Below are positions 1 to 7,897 of a DNA stretch of 64,000 bases, one piece after another (position 1 is the stretch's first letter; every line of letters starts with the position of its first letter). The notes under the pieces are model-generated. The model saw nothing but the letters and a program-made list of their open reading frames with translations. It was not told the origin of the DNA and did no database searches. Source of the stretch: Candidatus Rokuibacteriota bacterium (GTDB lineage Bacteria; Methylomirabilota; Methylomirabilia; Rokubacteriales; CSP1-6); the NCBI GenBank assembly GCA_003220535.1, contig QHSU01000065.1, forward strand, positions 1 through 64,000, given 5' to 3'. Both the position numbers and the translations under genes were made by a program.

Positions 1-22
1 CCCGCCGCTTGCGTTTGGCCAT
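1..22 (-). CDS. First codons of a divergent gene, product unknown (MAKRKRR...)
   Basis: Read on the minus strand, an ATG whose first base is at position 22 opens MAKRKRR and runs off the window edge. A strong Shine-Dalgarno sequence, TAGGAG, lies six bases upstream (plus-strand positions 29-34). Only seven codons are visible, so no function can be given; the basic N-terminus would suit a small nucleic-acid-binding protein, but that is a guess. Confidence 0.45.
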
Positions 23-631
23 GACACACTCCTACCGCACTTCCGTGCGATCTGGGGTGTCCACCAAATCGGGGCAGGTTCAAACCACGCCTATCTCGAC
101 TGCGCGCTAGCCCTGCGCCGCGAGCACGCGATCGAGCCCCACTCGATCGAGCGCATCGAGTGCCGGGTGCCCGCCGGCGAGGTTCCCATCGTCTGCGAGC
201 CGCGCGAGGCCAAGCTGCGCCCCCGCACCCCCTACGACGCCCAGTTCAGCCTGGCGTACTCGGTGGCGGCGGCCCTGCTGGACGGCCGGGTGAGCCTCGA
301 CACCTACACCAAGGACCGGATCAGGGACGAGCGGGTCCTCGGGCTCGCATCCCGGGTCGAGCACACCGTGGATCCCGCGTCACGCTTCCCCGACGGCTTC
401 CCGGGATGGGTCCGGGTACGACTCCGCGACGGCCGCCTCGTCGAGGCGCGGGAGCCCGACGGTCGCGGAGGCGCCGCGCGGCCGCTCGAGCCGGCGGCGA
501 TCGTCGCCAAGTTTCGCGACAATGCCGGGCGCGCGCTCCCCTCGGCGCGTGTGGAGGCGATCGAGCGCGCTGCGGCTGCGCTCGATACTCTCCCCAACGT
601 CGCCGCCCTCATGGTCGCGTGCCGCGCGTGA
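2..631 (+). CDS. MmgE/PrpD family protein (2-methylcitrate dehydratase-like), 5'-incomplete
   Basis: The reading frame is open from the window edge to the stop at 631. From about position 83 (NHAYLDCALALRREH) onward it matches my memory of the C-terminal part of MmgE/PrpD proteins, including the conserved region RIECRVPAGEVPIVCEP and the closing stretch PAAIVAKFRDNAGRALP. Family members have about 450 residues and contain 2-methylcitrate dehydratase and cis-aconitate decarboxylase, but many are uncharacterised. The first 25 or so codons do not look like PrpD, and a well-formed start of an opposite-strand gene lies at 22. The gene may therefore be a 5'-truncated remnant rather than one simply cut by the window. 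An internal GTG at 167 could also be taken as a start. Confidence 0.7.
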   Translation, partial: PPLAFGHDTLLPHFRAIWGVHQIGAGSNHAYLDCALALRREHAIEPHSIERIECRVPAGEVPIVCEPREAKLRPRTPYDAQFSLAYSVAAALLDGRVSLDTYTKDRIRDERVLGLASRVEHTVDPASRFPDGFPGWVRVRLRDGRLVEAREPDGRGGAARPLEPAAIVAKFRDNAGRALPSARVEAIERAAAALDTLPNVAALMVACRA

Positions 632-673
632 GCTTCCGGATATTCCGGGCGCTCGCCTCGCGCGTGAGCAATG

Positions 674-748
674 TGGCGCCGGCGATAGACAATATCGCGC
701 CAGCAATACCTGGTTGCGGTCTCGACCGAAGCGGTACAATAGATTGTA
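674..748 (+). promoter_or_regulatory. Promoter with inverted repeats ahead of the small secreted protein
   Basis: A -10-like TACAAT (735-740) lies seven bases before the ATG at 748, with TTGCGG (714-719) as a weak -35 at 15-bp spacing. TACAAT is itself the left half of a perfect inverted repeat (TACAAT-AG-ATTGTA, 735-748) that reaches the start codon. A second nested inverted repeat lies upstream: TGGCGC/GCGCCA (674-679 and 697-702) around GATA/TATC (684-687 and 693-696). No Shine-Dalgarno sequence precedes the ATG, so transcription may begin at the start codon. The repeats could be operators. Confidence 0.4.
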
Positions 749-1146
749 TGAAATACGCGGTCGTGATCGCGCTCGCGATGCTGTTCGCGACCCCCGCTTG
801 GGCCCAGCAGGTCGAGATCAAGAAGCCGTCGCCGCCGCCGGCGCGCGAGGAGCGCGACGTGATCCCGCCCGGGCTCCAGGACGAGACGCGCCCTGGCGAC
901 GCGGATCACTATCCGCGAGGCGGCCAGGTCCAGCACGACCCCGCATTCATCGGACCGATGTCCAAGCGGCGTGAGACGGCGACCTCCACCGGGCGTTTTG
1001 GCGTGGCGGGCTGGGTATCGCCGAACACGCCCGTGGGCTCTCCGAACTCCGGGTGGAACGAGGTCAGCGGCTATTTCGCCCTGGGCTTCTCGATCACCTG
1101 GGACGGTCCTCCGCCCGTTCGGCGTACGGCTCCCGCTGCGCCCTGA
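748..1146 (+). CDS. Small secreted hypothetical protein
   Basis: This 132-residue protein is not recognised. It opens with a clear Sec signal peptide (MKYAVVIALAMLFATPAWA, cleavage expected before QQ). A Pro- and charge-rich stretch follows, then a Gly/Ser/Trp-rich C-terminal half (residues about 80-115) with an alternating pattern that could form beta strands, and a Pro/Ala tail. It is probably periplasmic or cell-surface. I chose ATG 748 because the signal peptide starts there and a -10 box sits directly upstream; the same frame stays open upstream only by chance in GC-rich DNA. It stands alone between the PrpD remnant and the PHP gene. Confidence 0.65.
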   Translation: MKYAVVIALAMLFATPAWAQQVEIKKPSPPPAREERDVIPPGLQDETRPGDADHYPRGGQVQHDPAFIGPMSKRRETATSTGRFGVAGWVSPNTPVGSPNSGWNEVSGYFALGFSITWDGPPPVRRTAPAAP

Positions 1147-1197
1147 GTCCGTGACCGTGGCCGGCCGACCCGGCGCCCCCCGCAAGGCGCCCTGCTG

Positions 1198-1749
1198 ATG
1201 CCCTGGCTCCGCGGCAACCTCCACGCGCACACGACTTTCTCGGACGGCGTCAAGGAGCCCGCCCAGCTCATCGCCGAGTACGAGGCGCTCGGCTACGACT
1301 TCCTCGCCATCACCGACCACGAGAACTGGATCGACGACAGCTACTGGCGGTCGCTTCCCAAGCTGTCGTCGAAGCTTCTCCTGTTCCACGGCGTCGAGCT
1401 GAACTGGCCGCGATTCGACCAACACATCGGCAAGGTCGTCGGTGACCGCGAGACGCTCCACGTCCTGAACCATCCGGCGCGCTACCAGCTCACGGTCGCC
1501 CAGACGCTCGAGCGCATCCGACGCATCGTCGCCGGTGGCATCGCCCTCGACGCCATCGAGGTGACGGACACCGGCCAGCGCCGTCCGCTCTACGAATCCC
1601 CGGAGATCCCGCTCGTGAAGGTCGCGACCGACGACGCGCATGGTCCCATCCACTTCGGCCGAGCGTGGGTCGAGGTCGACGCCTCGCGGAGCCGCGACGC
1701 GATCATCCGCGCGATCCGCGCGGGCGACTTCCGGCTGGGCTTCGCTTAG
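1198..1749 (+). CDS. PHP domain phosphoesterase-like protein
   Basis: The 183-residue protein starts with the first PHP metal-binding motif, NLHAHTTFSDG (HxH), near residue 7. The second motif, AITDHENW, follows near residue 38, and later candidate ligands are HGVELNW and the closing TDDAH (residues about 144-148). PHP proteins are trinuclear metal phosphoesterases; short stand-alone members include RNase AM-like and histidinol-phosphatase-like enzymes. At 183 residues it is shorter than many PHP proteins, so the barrel may be minimal. The substrate cannot be inferred. It lies just upstream of mqnD with no obvious functional link. Confidence 0.85.
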   Translation: MPWLRGNLHAHTTFSDGVKEPAQLIAEYEALGYDFLAITDHENWIDDSYWRSLPKLSSKLLLFHGVELNWPRFDQHIGKVVGDRETLHVLNHPARYQLTVAQTLERIRRIVAGGIALDAIEVTDTGQRRPLYESPEIPLVKVATDDAHGPIHFGRAWVEVDASRSRDAIIRAIRAGDFRLGFA

Positions 1750-1821
1750 GTAGCCACTCCTCGACTTCTCGAGTAACGCGTGCAGCGTGTGGCCGGTGAT
1801 ACGTTCCCGGGCGAGCGAAGG

Positions 1822-2649
1822 ATGAAGATCGTGCGCATCGGCGTGAGCCCGGATCCGGACGACGCCTTCATGGTTTGCGCCCTCGCCGCCGGCAAGGTGA
1901 CGATCCCCGGCGTCGGCGTCGAGCTCGTCTTCGAGGACCTCGAGTCGCTGAATCGTCGCGCGCGCGACGCCGAGTTCGAGGTGACGGCGGTGTCCTTCGC
2001 GACCTACCTGCTCATCGCCGACCGGTACCGCCTGATGGATGCGGGCGCGGCGATGGGAACGACCGCCGGGCCGATCCTCGTGGCGCGCGAGCCGATTCCG
2101 ACGGCTGCGCTCGAAGACCGGGTCGTCGCGATCCCGGGCAAGCACACCACCGCCGCCTTGCTCCTGCGACTCTACGTGGGCGATCCGCCGCTGATCGAGG
2201 TCGCCTTCGATAGGATCGCCGGGGTCGTGCTCGAAGGTCAGGCCGACGTGGGCCTGCTCATCCACGAGGGCCCCATCACTCACGCGAAGCTCGGCCTGAC
2301 GAACGTTCTCGACCTCGGCGAGGCCTGGCGACGCGACACGGGGCTGCCGCTGCCGCTCGGCGTCAACGTGATGCGGCGGGACCTCGGCGACGAGCTTCAC
2401 CGCAACCTCTCGCAGGGGCTCCGCGACTCCATCGCCTGGGCCCACGACCACGTCGACGAAGCGCTCGACTACGCGATGCAGTACGGGCGGGGGATGGACC
2501 GGGAGACGTGCCGGCGCTTCGTCTTCACGTTCGTCAACGACCACGCGCTGACGCTCGGCGGCGGCGGTCGCGCGGCGATCGAGCGGCTGGTCGAGATGGC
2601 TCGCGCCAAGGGGCTCATCGCCGAGAACCCGCCGATCGATCCGATCTGA
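1822..2649 (+). CDS. mqnD: 1,4-dihydroxy-6-naphthoate synthase (MqnD)
   Basis: MqnD converts cyclic dehypoxanthinyl futalosine to 1,4-dihydroxy-6-naphthoate in the futalosine route to menaquinone. The protein (275 residues from ATG 1822) has the family start IGVSPDPDDAFMVCAL, the conserved IPGKHTTAALLLRLY near the middle, then LLIHEGPITHAKLGL and the closing GLPLPLGVN. These resemble MqnD more than MqnA. A GTG at 1780 would add 14 residues, but the IGVSPD motif normally sits at the very N-terminus. The other mqn genes are not in this window. Its presence implies a menaquinone-using respiratory chain. Confidence 0.88.
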   Translation: MKIVRIGVSPDPDDAFMVCALAAGKVTIPGVGVELVFEDLESLNRRARDAEFEVTAVSFATYLLIADRYRLMDAGAAMGTTAGPILVAREPIPTAALEDRVVAIPGKHTTAALLLRLYVGDPPLIEVAFDRIAGVVLEGQADVGLLIHEGPITHAKLGLTNVLDLGEAWRRDTGLPLPLGVNVMRRDLGDELHRNLSQGLRDSIAWAHDHVDEALDYAMQYGRGMDRETCRRFVFTFVNDHALTLGGGGRAAIERLVEMARAKGLIAENPPIDPI

Positions 2650-2757
2650 TCGCCGCGGGGCTTCGCCGGAGCCTCCGCGCGATTCCTGGCCACTGCAGAC
2701 GGTGTGCTATTCTCGCGACGAGCCACGACCGATCTCACTCTGTCGACGGGAGGACCT

Positions 2758-3852
2758 ATGGAGCGACGCAGATTTCTGGTGAAGGCCGGTGGCGTGCTGG
2801 CGGCGGCCGGCCCGACGGTGGCGATCGACGCGCCGAACGTCATCGCGCAGCCGAAGTTCCAGTGGCGCATGTCGACGACCTGGACACCGGCGCTCGACGT
2901 CTTGCAGGGCGCGGCCCAGCGCCTCGGCAAGATCATCGACGAGATGAGCGGCGGGCGGCTCAAGATCCAGGTGTTCGCGGGCGGGGAGCTGATGCCGGCG
3001 TTCGGCTGCTTCGACGCCGCGTCCCAGGGCACGATCGAGTCCTTCATGGGCGCCCCGTACTACTGGGCGGGCAAGGAGCCGGGCATGCAGTGGTTCTCGG
3101 CCGTGCCTTTCGGCCTGAACCCCCAGGGCATGATGGCCTGGTACCTCCACGGCGACGGCCTCAAGCTGTGGGAAGAGACCTACGCCACCTTCAATCTCGT
3201 CCCGCGCCCCGGCCCGTCCACGGGCGTGCAGATGGCGGGCTGGTTCAGGAAGAAGATCAACAGCATCGCCGACTACAAAGGGCTCAAGATGCGCATCCCG
3301 GGCCTCGGCGGCAAGATCGTCGCGGCGGCCGGCGGCACGGTCGTGCTGACGCCCGGCGGAGAGATCTACACGGCCCTCGAGCGGGGCGTCATCGACTCGA
3401 CCGAATGGGTCGGGCCCCACGACGACATGAAGCTCGGCCTCCACAATGCGGCCCGCTATTACTACTACCCCGGATGGCACGAGCCCGGGACGACTGCGGA
3501 GTTCGGCTTCAACAAGAAGGCGTACGAGTCCCTACCGGCCGACCTCAAGGCGGTGGTGGACCACGCCTGCCAGGCGACCCAGGTCCACACGCTCATGGAG
3601 TACGAGTACAAGAACACCGTGGCCCTGCAGAAGCTCAAGACCGAGTTCAAGAGCAAGGTCGAGATCCTGCAGCTCTCGCAGCCGACTTTGAAGGAGCTGA
3701 AGAAGCTCGCCGACACGGTCGTCAAGGAAGAGTCCGAGAAGAGCCCGCAGGCCAAGAAGGCCTACGCCTCGGTCAAGAAGTTCGAAGCGACGGTGAACGA
3801 CTGGCGGCTGATCTCCGAAGCCGCCTACCACGCCCAGATCGCGGCCGCCTAG
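2758..3852 (+). CDS. dctP: TRAP transporter solute-binding protein, DctP type
   Basis: The protein (364 residues) starts MERRRFLVKAGGVLAAA, a twin-arginine signal, and then has the DctP core: FQWRMSTTWTPALD, ADYKGLKMRIPGLGGKI near the middle, and GVIDSTEWVGPHDD. The WVGPHDD pattern and overall length fit the subgroup associated with 2-oxo acids or mannitol-like acids, but the ligand is not certain. GGGAGGACCT just before ATG 2758 is a good ribosome-binding site; the frame upstream is non-homologous. It converges on dctQM, which is unusual because TRAP genes are normally co-directional, but it most likely serves that permease. Confidence 0.92.
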   Translation: MERRRFLVKAGGVLAAAGPTVAIDAPNVIAQPKFQWRMSTTWTPALDVLQGAAQRLGKIIDEMSGGRLKIQVFAGGELMPAFGCFDAASQGTIESFMGAPYYWAGKEPGMQWFSAVPFGLNPQGMMAWYLHGDGLKLWEETYATFNLVPRPGPSTGVQMAGWFRKKINSIADYKGLKMRIPGLGGKIVAAAGGTVVLTPGGEIYTALERGVIDSTEWVGPHDDMKLGLHNAARYYYYPGWHEPGTTAEFGFNKKAYESLPADLKAVVDHACQATQVHTLMEYEYKNTVALQKLKTEFKSKVEILQLSQPTLKELKKLADTVVKEESEKSPQAKKAYASVKKFEATVNDWRLISEAAYHAQIAAA

Positions 3853-3874
3853 CGGCCGGGCGGGGCGAATCCCG

Positions 3875-3904
3875 ACGGGGCGAAGCGACCAGGCTTCGCC
3901 CCGT
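3875..3904. terminator. Bidirectional hairpin terminator between dctP and dctM
   Basis: A perfect 12-bp stem (ACGGGGCGAAGC at 3875-3886 with its complement at 3893-3904) encloses the six-base loop GACCAG. It sits exactly between two convergent stop codons (3852 and 3923). The T-tract is weak, so it may work as a hairpin terminator or an mRNA 3'-end stabiliser for both transcripts. Confidence 0.65.
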
Positions 3905-3922
3905 TCGCTTTCTCGGGGGCGC

Positions 3923-5260
3923 TCAGCGTAGAGCGCGGATGAGCCAGTTGGAGAGATCGGGGAAGGCGATGACGAGCGTGAGACCGATGAGTTGCAGCGC
4001 GACGAACGGCGCGACTCCGCGGTAGATGTGCGGCGTCGTGATCTCGGGCGGCGCCACGCCCCGCAGATAAAAGAGCGCGAACCCGAAGGGCGGTGTCAGG
4101 AACGACGTCTGGAGGTTCACCCCGATCACCACTCCGAGCCAGACGGGATCGAAGCCGAAGTGCGTCACGAGGACCGGCGTCAAGATCGGCACGTGAATGA
4201 AGCAGATCTCGAAGAAGTCGATGAAGAAGCCCAGCAGGAAGATCACGAACATGACGACGGCCAGGACCCCGTAGGCTCCGAAGGGCAGGCCCTTGAGAAA
4301 GTCCTGGATGAGGTGGTCGCCGTTGAGGCCGCGGAAGACCAGCCCGAAGCAGTTGGCGCCTACCAGGATGATGAAGGCCAGGCTCGTGATCCGGGTCGTC
4401 GCCTGCATGACGGAGCGGAGCATCGCCATCGAGAAGCGACCCTTGAGCATCGTGAGGATCAGCCCGCCCGCCGCGCCGACGGATGCGGCCTCGGTAGGAG
4501 AGGCGATGCCGACGAAGATGGACCCCAGCACGCCCACGATCAGCACGAACGCCGGGATGAGGGCGAGGATGACCCGCTTGACGGCGTCGCCGCGGAAAGC
4601 CGCCAGCTCCTGGGCCGGGATCGGTGGCGCCAGGTGCGGCTTCCAGTGGGCGAGGATCAGGAGGTAGACGATGTAGAGCGCCACCAGCACGAGGCCCGGG
4701 ATGACGGCGCCGATGTAGAGGTCGCCCACCGAGACGCCCATGATGTCGCCGAGCAGGATGAGGATCACGCTGGGCGGGATGATCTGTCCCAGGGTGCCGG
4801 AGGCGCAGATGGTGCCGCAGATGAGCTCCTTGTTGTAGCTGCGGCGGAGCATGGTCGGCAGCGAGATGAGCCCCATCGTGATGACGCTCGCGCCCACGAT
4901 GCCCGTGGACGCGGCGAGGATCGCGCCGACCACGACCACGGAGATGGCGATCCCGCCCTTGAGCTTGCCGAAGAGGAGCGCCATGGTCTCGAGCAGCTCC
5001 TCCGCGAGCCCCGATTTCTCCAGCGCGACCCCCATGAAGACGAAGAGAGGCACGGCTAGCAACGTGAAGTTCGTCATCGTGCCCCAGATCCGCAAGGGGA
5101 GGATGTCGAAGAAGTTGGCGTTGAGATACCCGAGGCCGACGCCGAGCAGGCCGAAGAAGAGGCCCGTGAAGATCAGGCTGAACGCCACCGGGAAGCCGAA
5201 GAAGAGGAAGGCTATCATCCCGGCGAACATGAGAGCGGCGATGATCTGTTCGGGCGGCAT
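3923..5260 (-). CDS. dctM: TRAP transporter large permease subunit DctM
   Basis: This 445-residue protein is almost wholly hydrophobic with about 12 membrane segments. It carries the DctM landmarks ALEKSGLAEELLETM, GILAASTGIVGASVITMG-like spacing in the first half, SGTLGQIIPPS, IASPTEAASVGA, and the late TPPFGFALFYLRG. It forms the sodium-dependent ion and solute channel of the TRAP system. Its ATG overlaps the stop codon of dctQ by one base (TGATG), so the two are translationally coupled. The open frame continues upstream but only antisense to other genes, so ATG 5260 is the true start. Confidence 0.95.
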   Translation of the reverse strand: MPPEQIIAALMFAGMIAFLFFGFPVAFSLIFTGLFFGLLGVGLGYLNANFFDILPLRIWGTMTNFTLLAVPLFVFMGVALEKSGLAEELLETMALLFGKLKGGIAISVVVVGAILAASTGIVGASVITMGLISLPTMLRRSYNKELICGTICASGTLGQIIPPSVILILLGDIMGVSVGDLYIGAVIPGLVLVALYIVYLLILAHWKPHLAPPIPAQELAAFRGDAVKRVILALIPAFVLIVGVLGSIFVGIASPTEAASVGAAGGLILTMLKGRFSMAMLRSVMQATTRITSLAFIILVGANCFGLVFRGLNGDHLIQDFLKGLPFGAYGVLAVVMFVIFLLGFFIDFFEICFIHVPILTPVLVTHFGFDPVWLGVVIGVNLQTSFLTPPFGFALFYLRGVAPPEITTPHIYRGVAPFVALQLIGLTLVIAFPDLSNWLIRALR

Positions 5261-5793
5261 CAGTGGATCTCGGTCGCCCGGACTTCGCGCGGTTCCCAAC
5301 CCATCGCCCAGTAGAAATTTTTGATGCTCTGCGAGAAGGCCTGCAGCGTGAGGAGCGCGAACCCGACGATAATCACCGACTTGAGCAGGAAGCGTAGCGG
5401 GATGCCGCCCGGGTCGGGCGAGCCCTCGAGGGCCACGTAGGAGTTCCTGACGAACGGCCAGCTCGTGATCATGACCATGGCGGCCGACGGGTAGTAGAAG
5501 ATCAGGTAGCAGAAGAAGTCGAACCACGCCTTCCTGCGTGGAGACCAGCGCGAGTACAGAATATCCACGCGCACGTGCTCGTCGTAGAGCATCGTGTAGC
5601 CGGCTCCGAGCAGGTAGACGAGCCCGAACAGATGCCACTCGAGCTCCTGCGCGAACACGCTGCTCTTGTTGAACACGTACCGCATGACGACGTCGGAGAA
5701 GACGACGAGGACCATGAGCAGCATGATCCAGGACACGCCCCGGCCGAACCGATCCTGAAATGCGTCGATCTTCCGGGCAAGCTCTCGGAGCAT
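5260..5793 (-). CDS. dctQ: TRAP transporter small permease subunit DctQ
   Basis: The 177-residue protein has four predicted membrane helices and the DctQ signature region VVMRYVFNKSSVFAQELEWH (residues about 35-54), where small TRAP permeases contain an R-Y-x-F-x-R/K motif followed by W/E residues. DctQ is the obligatory partner of DctM in the inner membrane. It is the first gene of the minus-strand dctQM pair. A -10-like TATAGC (minus strand, 5830-5835, preceded by TG) lies about 36 bases upstream in the divergent region shared with the MetE-like gene. Confidence 0.93.
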   Translation of the reverse strand: MLRELARKIDAFQDRFGRGVSWIMLLMVLVVFSDVVMRYVFNKSSVFAQELEWHLFGLVYLLGAGYTMLYDEHVRVDILYSRWSPRRKAWFDFFCYLIFYYPSAAMVMITSWPFVRNSYVALEGSPDPGGIPLRFLLKSVIIVGFALLTLQAFSQSIKNFYWAMGWEPREVRATEIH

Positions 5794-5882
5794 GGGTCCC
5801 TGGACTGAGGAGATAGCGACGGCGACGAGCTATAACACGTGATTCCGGAGGGGTCAAACGAGCACCGTGGACAACGAGCGCG

Positions 5883-5911
5883 TGGACACGGGGACGCCCT
5901 TCTGCTAGAAA
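5883..5911 (+). promoter_or_regulatory. Promoter of the MetE-like gene, apparently leaderless
   Basis: A good -35 (TGGACA, 5883-5888) is followed at 17 bp by a -10 TAGAAA (5906-5911). Only six bases separate the -10 from GTG 5918, so the transcript should begin at or next to the start codon. No Shine-Dalgarno sequence is present. Confidence 0.5.
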
Positions 5912-5917
5912 CGCCCT

Positions 5918-6946
5918 GTGCTCCTGACGACGATCGCCGGCAGCCTTCCCAAACCCTCGTGGCTCGCGAAGCCCGGCGTCTTGTGGGCGCCGTGGAGTCT
6001 TTCGGGCGCGGCGCTCGCCGAGGGCAAGCGCGACGCGGTCCGGCTCGCCTTGCAGGAGCAAGAGGCGGCGGGGATCGACATCGTGACCGACGGCGAGCAG
6101 TCGCGGCAGCATTTCGTCCACGGGTTCCTGGAGGCGATCGAGGGTGTCGACTTCACCCGGCGCGTGACGATCGGCATCCGCGCCGACCGCTACAAGGCCG
6201 AGGTGCCGACGGTGACGGGGCCGCTCGCGCGTCGAAGGTCCGTGCACGCGGAGGACGTCCGCTTCGCCCGCGCCCATACGACGAAGAAGCTCAAGTTCAC
6301 GATTCCGGGGCCGATGACGATCGTGGACACGCTCGCCGACGAGTACTATCGCGACCGCCCCCGGCTGGCGATGGAGTTCGCCCGGGTCATCAACGAGGAG
6401 GCCCGCGAGCTCGCCGCGCTCGGCCTCGACGTCCTGCAGCTCGACGAGCCCGCCTTCAACGTTTATATGGACGACGTGCGGACGTGGGGGATCCAGGCGC
6501 TCGACTGCGCCATCCAGGGCCTCCGTTGCCGGACGGCCGTGCACATCTGCTACGGGTACGGGATCAAGGCGAACGTCGATTGGAAGGGGACGCTGGGCGG
6601 CGAGTGGCGGCAATACGAGCAGACGTTCCCCGTGCTGGCGGCGAGCCGGATCGACCAGGTCTCGATCGAGTGCGCCAACTCGCGCGTCCCCGTCTCGCTT
6701 CTCGGCCTGCTCGCGGGCAAGGACGTGCTGGTCGGCGCAGTCGACGTCGCGACGGACGCGATCGAGACGCCGGCGCAGGTCGCCGCGACCATCCGGAGCG
6801 TCCTGCCCTTCGTTCCGCCCGAGCGGCTCTATCCGTGCACGAACTGCGGCATGGTGCCGCTCGATCGCGGTGTCGCCCGAGGCAAGCTCCGGGCGCTGGC
6901 CGCCGGCGCCGCGCTGGTCCGGGGCGAGCTCGGCGCGCGCGCGTGA
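5918..6946 (+). CDS. MetE C-terminal-domain-like methyltransferase (cobalamin-independent methionine synthase family)
   Basis: The 342-residue protein corresponds to the catalytic UROD/MetE-like barrel without the N-terminal MetE domain. It has GSLPKP at the start, DGEQSR near residue 56, PGPMTIVDTL, LQLDEPAF near residue 177, the zinc-binding HxC (VHICYGYG) and the second zinc cysteine in YPCTNCGM near the end. Short MetE-like proteins of this kind (core-MetE) transfer methyl groups to thiols such as homocysteine; some relatives act on coenzyme M adducts. The methyl donor cannot be told from sequence. The start is GTG 5918, directly after a -10 box. Confidence 0.85.
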   Translation: MLLTTIAGSLPKPSWLAKPGVLWAPWSLSGAALAEGKRDAVRLALQEQEAAGIDIVTDGEQSRQHFVHGFLEAIEGVDFTRRVTIGIRADRYKAEVPTVTGPLARRRSVHAEDVRFARAHTTKKLKFTIPGPMTIVDTLADEYYRDRPRLAMEFARVINEEARELAALGLDVLQLDEPAFNVYMDDVRTWGIQALDCAIQGLRCRTAVHICYGYGIKANVDWKGTLGGEWRQYEQTFPVLAASRIDQVSIECANSRVPVSLLGLLAGKDVLVGAVDVATDAIETPAQVAATIRSVLPFVPPERLYPCTNCGMVPLDRGVARGKLRALAAGAALVRGELGARA

Positions 6947-7025
6947 TATCCTCGGTTCATAGTCGCGCGTCGGTCGGTGGGACCCCAGCCCCGCGACGGC
7001 CTGCGGCGCGCACCTCAACGAGGCG

Positions 7026-7472
7026 ATGACCGAGCAGCGACGGTACTTCGACGAGATCGCCCTGGGCGAGGAGTACGAGTCACCCGGGCGCACGGTGACC
7101 GAGGCCGACATCGTGATGTTCGCCGGGCTCTCCGGCGACTACAACGTCCTCCACACGGACGCCGAGTTCATGAAGCAGTCGATCTTCGGCGAGCGCATCG
7201 CCCACGGATTGCTCTGCCTCGCGATCCAGTCCGGGCTCTTCAGCCGCGCCACCGCGCCGTACGCGACGCTCGCGTTCGGCGGGCTGCGCTGGAAGTTCAA
7301 GGTGCCGGTCAAGATCGGCGACACGATCAGGCTCAAGGCGAAAGTGACCGGGAAGAAGGATCTCTCGAAGCCCGACCGTGGACTGATCACGCTCCAGCGC
7401 ACCGTGCTGAACCAGCGCGACGAGGTCGTCCAGCAAGGCGAGACGGACCTGATCGTGGAGAAGCGCCCGTGA
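7026..7472 (+). CDS. MaoC-family (R)-specific enoyl-CoA hydratase-like protein
   Basis: The 148-residue single hot-dog protein has the hydratase-2 motif SGDYNVLHTDAEF, with Asp and His of the D-x-N-x-x-H catalytic pair near residues 38-43, followed by IAHGLLCLA. MaoC proteins hydrate trans-2-enoyl-CoA or act in related steps on CoA thioesters. GAGGCG precedes ATG 7026. Its stop overlaps the GTG of the next gene, a second hot-dog protein, so the two may form a heteromer. Confidence 0.9.
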   Translation: MTEQRRYFDEIALGEEYESPGRTVTEADIVMFAGLSGDYNVLHTDAEFMKQSIFGERIAHGLLCLAIQSGLFSRATAPYATLAFGGLRWKFKVPVKIGDTIRLKAKVTGKKDLSKPDRGLITLQRTVLNQRDEVVQQGETDLIVEKRP

Positions 7473-7897
7473 CCGGCACCTACTTCGAGGACGTCGTCGT
7501 CGACAATATCCAGGTGACGCCGGCCATCACCGTCACCGAGACGCACGTCGCGCTGTACCTCGGCATGACGCGCGAGGCCCCGCTCGGGTCCGGCGCGGTC
7601 CCCGACGTCTTGCCCCTGTGCATGGTGATCGGGCTCGGCTGGCGCGTCAAGGACCCACCGCTGGTGGTGCTCGCGTTCGTCGGGCTCGACTGGCAGATCA
7701 TGCGAGAGCTCCGCGTGGGCGACACGGTGCACAGCCGGTCGCGGATTCTCTCCAAGCGGCCGATGCGCGACGGTGGGCTCGTCGTCGACGAGCGCACGAT
7801 CATCGATCAGCACGGCGAGGTCGTCCAGCAGGGTAGGTTCACGTTCCTCGTCGCCAAGCGACACGTCGCCAAGCGACACAAGGAGGTGTCCGCATGA
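7469..7897 (+). CDS. MaoC-like hot-dog protein, probably non-catalytic partner
   Basis: The 142-residue protein has the same architecture as its upstream neighbour: an opening YFEDVVVDNIQVTPAITVTE, a central LAFVGLDWQIMRELRVGDTV strand-helix block, and a shared QHGEVVQQGRF tail. The region where the D-x-N-x-x-H motif should be (TREAPLGSGAVPDVLPL) lacks both catalytic residues. Paired catalytic and non-catalytic MaoC subunits are known, for example in actinobacterial steroid side-chain hydratases. GTG 7469 overlaps the previous stop (GTGA) and its own stop overlaps ilvD (ATGA). A short duplication, AKRHVAKRH, ends the protein. Confidence 0.8.
   Translation: MTGTYFEDVVVDNIQVTPAITVTETHVALYLGMTREAPLGSGAVPDVLPLCMVIGLGWRVKDPPLVVLAFVGLDWQIMRELRVGDTVHSRSRILSKRPMRDGGLVVDERTIIDQHGEVVQQGRFTFLVAKRHVAKRHKEVSA

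Noticed and set aside
77-86. A GGTTCAAACC string resembling a tRNA T-loop
   Set aside because: The flanking bases do not form a T-stem or an acceptor stem, and no anticodon arm is present.
304-2544. A 746-codon open frame on the minus strand
   Set aside because: It lies opposite several well-recognised genes (PrpD, PHP, MqnD), has Arg/Asp/His-rich composition typical of antisense frames in GC-rich DNA and matches no family.
3992-5324. Long plus-strand frames opposite dctM and dctQ
   Set aside because: Highly charged, low-complexity translations antisense to clear membrane proteins.
5261-7111. The 1,062-codon minus-strand frame that extends DctM upstream
   Set aside because: Only the last 445 codons are DctM; the rest is antisense to the MetE-like and DctQ genes.
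7853-7879. Direct repeat GCCAAGCGACAC (two copies)
   Set aside because: Only two copies 15 bases apart inside a coding end; not a CRISPR or regulatory array, just a small in-frame duplication.
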